A stretch of 64,000 nt of DNA from Primulina eburnea (taxonomy: Eukaryota; Streptophyta; Magnoliopsida; Lamiales; Gesneriaceae), in assembly GCF_022965805.1 (NCBI RefSeq), contig NC_133116.1:8936101-9000100 (forward strand), in the 5' to 3' direction. The position numbers were made by a program, and so were the translations under genes. Below the pieces are notes generated by a model. It did no database searches, was not told the DNA's origin, and saw nothing but the letters and a program-made list of their open reading frames with translations. This document shows, in pieces, positions 46,347-57,740 of the stretch (the first letter of the stretch is position 1; every line of letters begins with the position of its first letter).

Positions 46347-46483
46347 GTTATACTTTGTTTATGTTTGTGTTTTCAGTTGTAATCGAAATATCAGTTATAT
46401 TCAACAACAATTGAGATGTAATAACGATGTTGTTATTTCGTTTTGTTCATCCTCTAAGCCTGATTTCGAGGACGAAATCTTTT

Positions 46484-46496
46484 AAGGTGGGGAGAA
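46484..46496 (+). promoter_or_regulatory. polypurine tract of the intact gypsy element
   Basis: AAGGTGGGGAGAA immediately before the 3' LTR, preceded by TTTCGAGGACGAAATC. It primes plus-strand synthesis. Confidence 0.9.
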
Positions 46497-47940
46497 TGTA
46501 GTAGCCCGAATTCCAAATTGGGTAATTAACGGATTAATGGTGATTAAGAAGGTTTAATGTGTAATTTTGACCGTGGTCATGATCGGACGGACCGAAGATG
46601 GTTCGGTAGCACCGAAGAGTTCGGACGATCCGAAGTGGGTTCGGTGGATCCGATCATGAGGTGTCAAGAGTTGATCGACACGTCAGTTTTCATGCAAGTT
46701 CGGATGATCCGAAGTGTAGGTTCGGTGGATCCGATCATGAGGTGTCAAGAGCCGATGGACACGTAGGAGTTCGGACGTTCCGAAGTAGGTTCGGTGGATC
46801 CGAACATAGCCTATAAATAGTGCTCGGATTTCCTCATTTTGCATTGCAAATTCTTGAGTTGTGTCTCATATTTGAGAGGTTTGGAAGGTTTCTAGGGTTA
46901 GTTGTCGGTCGAGCGATAGCCAAGAGCTGCCAGGATTGGTAGCGTAGCGACGCCTGAGTTACGAGGCAATCGACATCAAAGGGCTGTCGACGGACGAAGG
47001 TAAACCCTAAACCTTTGGTATTACTGGTTTTGCTAGTCGAGCATGGTAGTATTGTTCATTGGGTATGCTTTTGATGCGTAGGCTTGTTCTAGACCTGATT
47101 AGCGGTGTTGCGTAAGGCTAGACTTGCTGTGATAGAGGTACGAAAGTACTATCCGAGATATCCTGGTCGAGTATACATCCTTATATGTGTTGCATGATTA
47201 TGTGGTGCATTGATATATGTCATATGATGCATGCTATTATGTCACGTTTTATGATGCATGTTGCATTTCATGTTGAGCCGTATCTCCTTCGAGATAGCCT
47301 TTACTGTTGAGCTGTATCTCTTTCGAGATAAGCTATATCTTGTGGGGCCGCTCAGCCCTGTCTTGTCTTGTGGACGCATGGACACCGAGAGTACACAGTG
47401 GCCGACGGGTCCGGAGGGCTTCGGTGATCCGGGACATTTTAGGTCCACGTCTGTTCTTGTAGTGGATGCAGTGACCCAGAGGAGTACCGCGCGGCACTAT
47501 CCACTTGGCGCCTCTAGACTGAGCATTTTGAGATCCTTTGTTACTCCTGTTTCTTGACTACCCTGGTATCATATCATAGCATGTGCATTTCATATAGGCT
47601 TGTATACTCATGCTTTTGTACTGGGCGTTCTTATCGCTCACGTCCTCGGTTTTGTTTATCTTGGACACCCCATTCCCACGGGGCAGGCATCAGGTTGGAT
47701 GGCTCAGGAGGAGGAGGAGGAGGACGTTGAGTAACCGGTGGAGTTATTTATTCAGTACTCTTTGATTCGATATGGTTGTACCGTATACTTTCTTTTCATT
47801 CTGAGTTGTTATGGATTTTCGATGGGGTTGTATAACTATCATTTGTTGACCTTTTCCGCTATTATCTCTGATTGTTATTAATTAAGTTAATTGCATGCTT
47901 AGTTCTTGATTAGTAGGTGATTCTGGAACGGGTCACTACA
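46497..47940 (+). repeat. 3' LTR of the intact gypsy element
   Basis: 1444 bp, five longer than the 5' LTR because CTTGT is duplicated near 47360. Otherwise nearly identical. Confidence 0.96.
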
Positions 47941-48645
47941 TGATGTCATTAAACGCCTGAAGCGTGGAATGCCAGTCAGTTCCAAGGATAAAAATCCTCG
48001 AAAAAGAAAATTCATTGAGAAACACGATGATCACAAAATAGAGAATGATGTTCCTGAATAAACATATGCTGATCACAAAATAAAGAATGATGTTCCTGAA
48101 GAAACACATGATGATGAAAATGTTCTGTCAGAATCACAAGCTGACGAGAATCATGAAATCTCTATCAATTATATTAATACTAGAAAAATATGGAACCGAA
48201 AAGATATAAAAGAAATTGATGATATATTTTCTTATAATGTGGCAATCGACATCATAAATGATAATGAAGATCATGAACCAAAATCTTTTGGTGAATGTAA
48301 AAATCGGCAGGATTGGATAAAATGGAAAGAAGCCATCCAGGTTGAATTGGATTCGCTAAATAAACGTAATGTTTTTGGACCTATAGTCTTTACACCTAAA
48401 GGTGTAAAACCTGTTGGATACAAATGGGTTTTTATTCAAAAGCGAAATGGGAAAAATGAAATAGTAAGATATAAAGCTCGACTTGTTGCACAAGGTTTTT
48501 CTCAAAAGCCTGGAATTGATTATGAAGAAACATATTCTCCCGTGATGGATGCAATTACGTTTCGATATTTGATTAGCTTGGCAGTATCTGAAAATTTATA
48601 AATGCGTCTTATGGATGTTGTTACAGCTTACTTATATGGATCACT

Positions 48646-48737
<92 letters not shown>

Positions 48738-49956
48738 ATCCCTAAAGGATTTGAGATTCCTGAAGCACAAAGTTCAAAAACCAGAGAATGTTATTCTGTG
48801 AAATTACAAAGATCATTATATGGGTTAAAGCAATCCGGTCGAATGTGGTATTATCGACTAAGTGATCACTTGATAAAAAAAGGGATATGTAAATAATTCA
48901 ATATGCCCTTGTGTTTTAATTAAGAAAACAACATCCGGATGCGTAATTATTGTTTTATATGTTGATGATTTAAACATCATTGGAACGAATAAGGAAATTC
49001 AAGAAGTTGTGTCATACTTGAAGGAAGAATTTGAGATGAAGGATCTTGGAAAAACCAAATATTGTCTGGGTTTACAAATTGAACAAAAAGAATGTGGAAT
49101 GTTTGTTCACCAGACAAATTATACAGAAAAGATCCTTAAACGTTTTAATATGGATAAATCAAATCCTTTAAGTACTCCAATGGTTGTTAGATCATTAAAC
49201 ATAGAAAAGGATTCATTCCGTCCATGTGAAGATGAAGAAGATATTCTTGGTTCAGAAGTACCATATCTAAGTGCTATCGGTGCCCTTCTGTATCTTACAA
49301 ATTGTACAAGGCCTGATATATCTTTTGCCGTAAATTTGTTGGCAAGATTTAGCACATATCCAACAAAGAGACACTGGAACGGAATTAAACATATATTTCG
49401 TTATCTACGAGGAACGACAGACTTGGGACTTTTATATTCAAAAGATGCTAATCCAAGTATAATTGGTTATGCCGATGCTGGATACTTATCTGATCCACAC
49501 AAGGCACATTCCCAAACTGGATATGTATTTACTCGTGGATGCACTGCAATTTCTTGGCGTTCACAGAAACAAACGCTCGTAACAACTTCATCAAATCATG
49601 CCGAGATTATTGCCCTGCATGAATCAAGCCGTGAATATGTGTGGTTAAAATCAATGACCCAACATATCCAAATCTCATGCAGATTATCATTCGACGAGAA
49701 GCCTGTGATACTATATGAAGATAATGCTGCATGTGTTGCTCAAATGAAAGAGGGATACATAAAAAACAACAGAACTAAACATATTCCTCCTAAGTTCTTC
49801 GCATTCACCAAGGAGCTAGAGAAGAATAAATGTATTGATGTTCGCCACATTCAATCAAGTGAAAACTCATCAAATCTCTTCACAAAGACACTTCCTACGT
49901 CAATATTCAGAAAGCACATATATAATATTGGGATGCGCATTCTTCAAAATTTGTGA
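47941..49956 (+). pseudogene. copia B reverse transcriptase-RNase H
   Basis: Resumes exactly where the integrase linker stopped and follows copia A to the end of RNase H. Lesions: a TAA at about 48059, a TAA at 48599-48601 (GAA in copia A), an ~85-bp TA microsatellite within the RT, and a small frame change near 48890. From about 49009 a clean frame runs 315 codons through the RT thumb and RNase H (SSNHAEIIALHE, EDNAACVAQM). This C-terminus lacks the frame disruption seen in copia A. Confidence 0.9.
48648..48733. repeat. (TA)n microsatellite inside the copia B RT
   Basis: About 85 bp of TA dinucleotides where copia A has only GATAGTAATATATATATG (about 3232-3249). Confidence 0.95.
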
Positions 49957-50117
49957 AGAATTGTTCGTGTCAACATGAGGGGGAGTTTACGTGACTGCAC
50001 TCTTTTTCCCTTGCTATGGTTTTTATCCCAATGGGTTTTTTCTAGTAAGGTTTTTAACGAGGCAGTATAAAAACACGTAATGAAGACAATCATTATGATC
50101 ATCATCACAAGAGAGAG

Positions 50118-50386
50118 TGTTGAAAAATAATATTTAAAATGTGTGTATTGAATATTTGAATGTTGAATATAAGAGTTGTAAATATTGAAAATTAGTGTGT
50201 GATGATGTAGGTAATGATGTATTTTATTTTTGGATTATTTGTAAAGATTTCCTATAAATAGATCTCTCATTTGTGGAGAAAATCACAATTGAGTAGAGAG
50301 AAAAATATTATAAAGTGTGTAGTTTGGTAAATTTTGAATGTTTGAGATTTATACTTTTTACCATAAATTTTTACTTTTTGACAGCA
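50118..50386 (+). repeat. 3' LTR of copia B
   Basis: 269 bp, TGTTGAAAAAT to GACAGCA, after the purine tract GAGAGAG. It has the same TATA region as copia A (CTATAAATAGATC) and is followed by TAAAC, near-matching the TAAAT before the 5' LTR. Confidence 0.88.
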
Positions 50387-51619
50387 TAAACAACATTTTA
50401 TATAGATAGATTATGTTTTAAAAAATTATTGCCTTCGTATCCAAGTTGACTATGTAATTCTAAAATGGATTGTCTCCGTTTAAAAATTGAGTTCTCATTT
50501 CTGGCAAAAACTTGTGTGAGACGGTCTCACGGGTCGTATTTGTGAGACGGATATCTTATTTGAGTCACCCATGAAAAAGTATTACTTTTTATGCTAAGAG
50601 TATTGCTTTTTATTTTGAATATGGGTAGGGTTGACCCGTCTCACGGATTATGATCCGTGAAACGGTCTCACATGAGACTCACTCTTCACCTCTTATTAAA
50701 TGTGAAACTGGAACTGAATCGTTTTTAAACGATTTCGCTTCCAACTTTTATGCTCCATTTATGGTCTAAACCGATTTTATCTTAAGTTTGCATATTTAAA
50801 TTTTGATGATTAACAGAAATAAACTAGTTTATTTATTTAAAATATTACTATTTTTAAATTAAAGAAAAATATAAAGGACTTTCTAAATAAATCAAAACCC
50901 AACCCACTTATGTTCGGATTATCTTTGCAACCTGTTTGTGCAGACATGAAAACTTGTCATAGATGTGAAATCCAACTTCTAAAGAAACAAGCAATGTGAA
51001 TATCGGATCCGTCGTTAGTTTTAACCAGGGACGTAGCCAAAAATTATTTTGATCATAGGCTGAAAAAAGGTCCTTGTGAGACGGCTATGAAATACCCTCA
51101 AAGAAATGAGTTAAAAAATGGGATCAAAAAATTTACTAAGTTTAAAAGACAAGGCTAAAATTTAATTAAAAAAAAGTTAATCCATCCTACTACTTTGACC
51201 CAAAAATATATTCTGGACTGGAGCATACTCCAGCTTTTGGGGTGGTTCTAACTCTCTCGGTGAGCATAAAACTAGAAAATTAACTCAAGAAATAGAAGAA
51301 AAATTCAATAACGACAACAAAATTAGCTTTGCTATTATAAATTGGTGTAATTTGTGTTGATTGATGAGTTGTCCAGATTTGAACTTCATTCTGCCATTTG
51401 TTGGTTCCTTCACTTCCCCAAGATTATAATTATACATCATCGTGTCATAACTTGTTCGACCATGGTTTGGCTCAATTTCTCAAAATTGCCGAACATTCCC
51501 TTCGACCTAGTGTGTCTTTGATGTATGGGCTTTTGGTTTTGGGGTTGCAATTTATTTGATTCAAATAATATTTTCAAATCAAACACTTTATATTTGTTGG
51601 AAACATCTATGTCCTGAAT
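50387..51619. other. AT-rich intergenic
   Basis: Contains one MITE copy (50504-50684) and no coding evidence. Confidence 0.6.
50504..50684 (-). mobile_element. GTGAGAC-family MITE copy
   Basis: Full-length reverse copy, GCAAAAACTTGTGTGAGACGG to CATGAGACTCACTC. The candidate 9-bp flanks match at only 6 of 9 positions. Confidence 0.85.
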
Positions 51620-51803
51620 TAGGGATGGCAATTTTCTCCGAACCCGTTGAAGGATCTGATACCCGACCCGAATAGAAGAGGGTATGGAGGGATTTTTGGA
51701 CCCGATTTAATAATTGGGTAATTGGGTATGTAGATTTTCGGGTTCGGGTATGGAGGCGGGTTTGATATAATCCGACTCACGTCCGACCCGAATACCCGTT
51801 TAA

Positions 51804-51861
<58 letters not shown>

Positions 51862-52410
51862 ATATGTATGTATATATAGTAATTATAATTATTTATATTA
51901 AAGATTCATTTTCTCAAATATAAGTCTTCCCTTTCACTTTCGCTTTTACGTTCCAAGGTTTCACCGCTCTTTTATTTTTCATTCAATTTCTTATCTTTTT
52001 CATTGATAAATTTATTCCATGTTTAACTTTAAAAATTGAAAAATAATTTATTTTTGTTAAATTGCGTACTTTTGTTCAACTAATATAAACTAATTTTAAT
52101 ATTTTGTTATTTTTTCTATAGAGTTTACTTTGCAAATTTTTATCAAAATAATTTTTTTTATTGTTCATTTAAATAATTTTTTAAATATTCATAACTTCAT
52201 TGAAGTAATTTAAATTTTAAAAAATTCAATTGTATATGATAATAGGGTATTTGGGTAGGGTATGGGTATCCGATAATCCGATGGGTATGGGGATGAGGAT
52301 GAAATTCAATACCCGATGGGTATGGGGAGGGGTATGGGGATGAATTTAATAAATGGGTATGAGGATGGATGTATCAAATCCGACCCATACCCTACCCATT
52401 GTCATCCCTA
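51620..52410. mobile_element. non-autonomous hAT element with 8-bp duplication
   Basis: 791 bp starting TAGGGATGGCAAT and ending ATTGTCATCCCTA, flanked by TCCTGAAT at 51612-51619 and 52411-52418. hAT elements make 8-bp duplications and often have TIRs of the form YAGGGNTGGCAA. The subterminal regions are dense in GGGTATGG / CCGACCCGAATACCC motifs in opposite orientations, as expected for transposase-binding repeats. The centre is AT-rich with a TA microsatellite (about 51809-51852) and no transposase. Confidence 0.92.
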
Positions 52411-52418
52411 TCCTGAAT

Positions 52419-53409
52419 AGTAAATACAACAAATGCATCTCTGGAAGCTTCGAGTATTTCGACTTTTTGACATTGATAAGCTAGGACTAATTGAATTATG
52501 TGGATTTGCATAATAAGTTGGATTTAAAGAAAGAAATTATTTGAAATATTGGTACAAATTTGGAGGTCGGAAAAGTTTAATATATGGAAACTGTTGAAGA
52601 TGTTCTAAATATTAGAAATCATATTTCGGAAAATTACGAGATTGAGATATATTTGGAACACCTTGAAGCTTCGAGTCGTGAACTTAGAGAAAATTATAAG
52701 GTTGTGATTATTTCTCGTTATACGAGTTAAAAGCTCTTATTGCCTCGTCCCTGCTTTATGATACTTGATTCGGTAAAGACTACGAACCATCACAAGAAGC
52801 ACAGTCGGACGTAGGACATGCATGGCCAAACAAATCTGAGGTCGAAGATAATATGTGCAAATACCCAAAAGGACTGCCAAAAAGATAACAGCAAATAATA
52901 AGTATCCGCAGGAGAAAGATAACTGAGGAAGGTTTATGTATTCCCATCATAAGAACAATCTACCTATGAATTTCAAGACTCTATTCAATCTGAAAGGTTC
53001 TTAAGACTTTCAAAAAGCAGCGTTCCTCGTATAATTTAATTCATTCCAACACAACAAATAGCAACCACAGGTCAAGAGACAATTACTTGGCATCCAAGAG
53101 GTAGAAAATGGGAGAAAAATGTCTATAAATTGACTCACATAGCTAGGTTATGTCAACTAACAACTTCCCCGTGTTTTAAATCTGTGTTTTTATCATTTCC
53201 GGCACCATCTCCAGAGGTTGAAGTATTATCTCCAGCATGTAAGTCAGGAAAGTTGCGGTAGTTCAAAGAATGCAGCCAGAGGGCTACAACTCCATCCCTG
53301 TGCTCTGTTGACGCGATATGTGGATAAATATACTGTCATTTTGAAGTCCTAGGCTTCCTCTAAATAGCCCTTCAATGACACCTCTTCGTGACTATCTTTC
53401 CATTTCTTG
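52419..53409. other. intergenic, no feature seen
   Basis: Mixed-composition DNA without a supportable frame, RNA gene or repeat. The right boundary is approximate because the start of the next LTR is uncertain. Confidence 0.45.
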
Positions 53410-54261
53410 TTATAAGACGTGAAGAAGCATTCGTCAAGATACAATCCAACCTCAGGAGCCATGGGTGCTGATGCCCCCAAGGGAACCCGGGCCCGGGTAA
53501 AGCTCCCAACCCGGAGGATACTTGCACTCGGGCGAGAGGAGAGCAGGGAGGAAATCCCAAATTACGACTACATGGAGAGAGCCGGTATGAAAGAAGGATC
53601 CCGGATCTTCAGATACCAGGCGAGTTACGCACCCAAGTGTCAGAAGAATTCACAATGAATTACTCGGCAAGCCATCACCCGGGGTAAAAGCTTCCCGGTC
53701 CCAGAAACACCACAGGGGCACCCGGGTGGAAAGCGCCAGGGAAAAAAGCTCAGTCTCTCCCTTATCGTCACGTCTTCCGGAAATCTCGGAGCCCATCCTC
53801 CCACGTTCTATGACCAGGTCAACACTTAATATGTGGCCCACTATTTTACAACGGGGCCCACCATCCCGAATCGTGGCCACCACCCGAACTTTGCGGGCAA
53901 GTCACCTACTTGACTCATCTATAAATACCCCCTGTAGGTACTACACAAGGAGGTAACTCTTCTCTGGATACTCACAAGCACTCACAAATATTCTTATTTT
54001 CTCTCTAAGTCTTCCTTTGCGTGCATCACTGACTTGAGCGTCGGAGTGGATACGCCGGAACAATTTCCGGCGCCCCCCTAACGTTCTGTGATTTCAGGAT
54101 TAATACTCAGGTCATCCCGGGCGTTAGTCCTCAGGCGACAGGGAACTCAATCTTCCCAGACCACCAGCAACTCGCAATAAAGCATTCCAATCGCACATAT
54201 ATCCAAACACCCGACTTGGCAGATTGCACACCCGGCTACTACCCAATTTGTCCGGTCGACA
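53410..54261 (+). repeat. 5' LTR of the Tat-like element (approximate)
   Basis: A GC-rich region with repeated CCCGGG/CCCGGT phrases, a TATA-like CTATAAATACCCCC near 53920 and a T-rich leader, ending CGACATCA just before the PBS. The right end is firm to within 3 bp; the left end is a guess from composition, since no second LTR is in the window. Confidence 0.6.
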
Positions 54262-54305
54262 TCATTGGCGCCGTCTGTGGTAAAATCTTAGCTAAAGACG
54301 TAGAT

Positions 54306-54913
54306 ATGGTTACCACTCGTAAAACTACCGGGAACCATTCTGGTCCTCCCAATCCTGAAGGAGGTCAAAAAAATCCACCGCCTAGTCACCTCCCAGAGGA
54401 GTTGTCTCAGTTAATATCTGCTGCGGTCCAAAAAGCCCTCGCCGAAAGGGCCCTACCTGAACCCAGCCAGTTAAAGGAAAATGAGGCAATGGGAGAATCT
54501 CCTCCCGAGAAAGAGAGAGACAAAGAGGAGAATTACCAGGCGTTTTCCAAAGCTCCTACCCTCACTATGGCCCAGGAGCTGGAAGATTTGAAGAAGAAAG
54601 TGAAAGAGTTGGAAGCCAAGGCTGGGTCATCTCATATTTCAACCCCGGCTGGTTCCCAGGGATGCCCCTTCTCCCTGGAGATTGTAAATGAGCCTCTCCC
54701 TGCTCATTTCAAAGCTACCAAGATCCGGGAGTATGATGGGAATTCAGACCCCGATGAACATCTCACCCGGTTTGATAATATGGCAATGCTGCATTGCTAT
54801 TCTGAAAAAATCAAGTGCAAGGTATTCCTCACCACCCTGGTGGACTCTGCCCAGAGGTGGTTCGAGAAGTTGGAGCCCCGGAGCATACAATCTTTTGCAG
54901 GTTTCAGAGACAC
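54306..54913 (+). pseudogene. Tat-like gag, N-terminal part
   Basis: Starts MVTTRKTTGN (ATG 54306, 26 bp after the PBS). Has a Glu/Lys coiled stretch (ELEDLKKKVKELEAKAG) and the beginning of the retrotransposon Gag core (KIREYDGNSDPDEHLTRF, RWFEKLEPRSIQSFAGF). The frame is intact to the insertion point after FRD. Confidence 0.88.
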
Positions 54914-56363
54914 TGTAGTAGCCCGAATTCCAAATTGGGTAATTAACGGAGTAATGGTGATTAAGAAGGTTTAAGGTGTAATTTTGGCTATGGTCATGAT
55001 CGGACGGACCGAAGAGGGTTCGGAAGCACCGAAGAGTTCGGACGATCCGAAGTGTAGTTCGGTGAATCCGATCATAGGTGTCAAGTGTTGATCGACACGT
55101 CATTTTTCCATGCATGTTCGGACGGTCCGAAGTGTATGATCGGAGGATCCGATCATGAGCTGTCAAGAGCCAATGGACACGTAGCGTTCGGACGTTCCGA
55201 AGTGTTGTTCGGAGGATCCGAACATGGCCTATAAATAGTGCTCGGATTTCTCATTTGTGACTTGCCAATTCATGATTTTTGCCTCATAGTTGAGAGGATT
55301 TGGAAGGTTTCTAGGGTTAGTTGTTGGTCGAGCGATAGCCAAGAGCTGCCAGGAGTAGTAGCGTAGCGGCGCCTGAGTTTCAAGGCAATCGACATCAAAG
55401 GGCTGTCGACGGACGAAGGTAAACCCTAAACCTTTGGTAGTACTAGGGAGTACTGGTTTTGCTAGTCGAGCATGGTAGTATTGATTGAGTATGCTTTTGA
55501 TGCGTAGGCTTGTGCTAGACCTGATTAGCGGTGTTGCGTAAGGCTAGGCTTGCTGTGATAGAGGTACGAAAGTACTATCCGAGATATCCTGGTTGAGTAT
55601 ACATTCATATATGTGTTGCATGAGTATTTGCTGCATTGTTATATGTCATATGATGCATGCTATTATGTCACGAGTTATGATGCATATTGCATATCATGTT
55701 GAGCCGTATCTCCTTCGAGATAGCCTTTACTGTTGAGCTGTATCTCTTTCGAGATAAGCTATATCTTGGGGCCGCTCAGCCCTGTCTTGTGGACGCATGG
55801 ACACCGAGAGTACACAGTGGCCGACGGGTCGGGAGGGCTTCGGTGGTCCGGGACATTTTAGGTCCACGTCTGTCTTGTAGTGGATGCAGTGACCCAGAGG
55901 TTGGACCGCGCGGCACTATCCACTTGGCGCCTCTAGACTGAGCATTTTGAGATCCTTTGTGATTCCTGTTTCTTGACTACCCTGGTATCATATCATAGCA
56001 TGTGCATTTCATATAGGTTTGTATACTCATACTTTTGTACTGGGCGTTCTTATCGCTCACGTCCTCGGTTTTGTTTATTCTTGGACACCCCATTCCCACG
56101 GGGCAGGCCTCAGGTTGGATGGCTCAGGAGGAGCAGGAGGAGGACGTTGAGTAGCTGGTTGGTTTAGTTTTCAGTGTTTTCCATTTGATTCGATATGGTT
56201 GTACTGGATATTTCATTTTGAGTTAGTCTAGACTTCGATTTCGATTGGGTTGTATAACTATTGTTGTTGGCCATATTTCCGCTGTTATCTCTGATTATAA
56301 TTAATTAGGTTAATTGCATGCTTAGTTTTTGATTAGTAGGTGATTCTGGAACGGGTCACTACA
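54914..56363 (+). repeat. solo LTR of the TGTAGTAGCCCG gypsy family in Tat-like gag
   Basis: 1450 bp, TGTAGTAGCCCG to CACTACA, same family as the 40391 element with no internal sequence. Reading across it, gag continues from FRD to FLHHF, so it is a clean insertion later reduced by LTR-LTR recombination. No clear 5-bp duplication: left GACAC, right CCTTC. Its variants (GGTAGTACTAGGGAGTACTGG) group it with the LTRs at 60049 and 62723. Confidence 0.9.
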
Positions 56364-57366
56364 CCTTCTTGCACCACTTTAGCAGCAGCAAGAGGTACAA
56401 GAAGACTGCTTTCAGCCTGTTCGAAGTAAAGCAATCAGGTGATGAGTCTCTTCGGGCGTACATTCGCCGGTTCAATAAGCATCCCTGGAGGTGCCGGCTT
56501 GTGCTCCTGAGACCAAAACTACAGCGTTCACGCAAGGACTCAGGGAAGGAGATTTTTTCAGGTCCCTGGTGAAGAAGCAGCCCGGGAATTTTGAAGATCT
56601 GTTGTCCCGAGCAGAAAAATACATAAACATGGAGGAAGCACAGCGGCAGAAAAGGGAGTCCACCTGCAGAGAAAGAAGTGACCGAGTTGGGAAAGTTGAT
56701 GACAACGCCCGGGGAAATAATCTCGGGCGTTTCTCTCGATACGCCCCCATGAAGCCGCACCGGGGGGAAGGAGTCCATCTTTGTGACGGTGATCGGGGAA
56801 CCAAGCCATACCGGTCACCTCCAAGCCTGCCACACACTCCCAAGATGTGCTCCTATCATGGAGAGTGTGCATAAAGCACGAGTGAGTGCCGGAGATTGAA
56901 GCGGGCCCCTTCCCAGTCGGGCCTTGGGGAACAGGCACAGTCAGAGAAGAAGTCCCGGGGACCACCGTGGGTAAATAGAGAGGCGGGGCATCGGCCGGGG
57001 GATAAAGGCCCGGTCAGGCAAGAGAAGGATAACCCTGGTCAAACGTCTCAGAACCGGGAGAATAAAGATCGGGGAGGATCACTAACCCTTGGGGTGATTA
57101 AAATGATCTCGGGGGGATCAACAGATGGAGACTCCAACCGGGCCAGGAAAGCGCATTCCCGGTATGAGAGTTTTGGAGTGGATGATGCAGTAAGGAGTGA
57201 AGGGCCGGTTATCAGCTTTGGCCCCCGGGATCTTCAGGGAGTCAGCCTCCCACACAACGATGCTTTGGTCATCCAGGCAAAAGTGGCGAATTACGATATT
57301 CGCCGGGTTTTCGTCGATTCTGGAAGCTCGGTGAACATTATTTTCAGGAGGCCTTGGACCAGATGA
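56364..57366 (+). pseudogene. Tat-like gag C-terminal part and protease start
   Basis: Gag core continues (KTAFSLFEVKQSGDESLRAYIRRF), breaks by a one-base frame change near 56480, resumes in the other frame (GLREGDFFRSLVKKQPGNFEDLLSRAEKYINMEEAQ), meets a TAA at 56872-56874, and continues in that frame to the aspartic-protease motif VFVDSGSSVNIIF (about 57308-57346). A further frame break follows at about 57355. Confidence 0.85.
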
Positions 57367-57704
57367 ATTTGGAGGATTATCAGTTGCGGCCAGTAGAAAC
57401 AGCCTTATTCGGATTTGCTGGTCACACTGTCTATCCTTGAGCGGAAATCACTCTGCCCCTCACACTGGGAGCCGAGGAGCTCAGAAAGACGGTGATGACG
57501 GTTTTCACCGTGGTAAATGCCCCTACCTCTTATAATATCATTTTGGGTAGGCCAGCTATGAACGCCCTTCGGGCCGTGGCCTCGACTTACCACCAGAAGC
57601 TAAAGTTTCCGGTGGGGAACAGAATTGGAGAAGTAAGGGGGGACCAGCCATCCTCCCGCAAGTGCTATGCAGAAACTGTCAAGATCGAGAATAAAAGAGC
57701 CTGA
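57367..57704 (+). pseudogene. Tat-like protease C-terminal part
   Basis: Codes for the second half of the retropepsin fold: LFGFAGHTVYP, a TGA stop (57437-57439), then VVNAPTSYNIILGRPAMNAL, the conserved ILGRP motif, to a stop at 57702. Confidence 0.82.
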
Positions 57705-57740
57705 CGAGATGGAGAAAGCAGGAGGTCAGGGAAGGAGGAG

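Larger units (their letters stand above)
40391..47940 (+). mobile_element. intact chromodomain Ty3/gypsy retrotransposon (Tekay/Del-like)
   Basis: 7550 bp with LTRs 40391-41829 and 46497-47940, a Met-tRNA PBS, one long gag-pol frame and a purine tract. The perfect 5-bp duplication TGATG (40386-40390 and 47941-47945) is inside the copia B integrase/RT linker. By eye the two LTRs differ by about five substitutions and one 5-bp indel over 1.44 kb, so the insertion is very recent. All parts needed for autonomous transposition appear present. Lineage (Tekay/Del) is inferred from the C-terminal chromodomain-like region and LTR size. Confidence 0.95.
21808..50386 (+). mobile_element. Ty1/copia retrotransposon B, split by nested insertions
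   Basis: Collinear with copia A but in pieces: 5' LTR remnant and gag (21808-22284), integrase (39261-40390), and RT-RNase H plus 3' LTR (47941-50386). About 4 kb of copia sequence is spread over 28.6 kb. The outer flanks TAAAT (21803-21807) and TAAAC (50387-50391) match at 4 of 5 positions, as expected for the original 5-bp duplication. Roughly 1.3 kb of gag and protease present in copia A (about 113-1380) is missing at the LARD junctions. The nested guests are a LARD carrying a MULE, a Cassandra TRIM and an intact chromodomain gypsy element. Confidence 0.9.

Noticed and set aside
47242..47557. Open frames within the TGTAGTAGCCCG LTRs (also 41201, 55687, 60789, 60859, 63464, 63534).
   Set aside because: They recur only because the LTR recurs, overlap on both strands, and have no protein-like composition.
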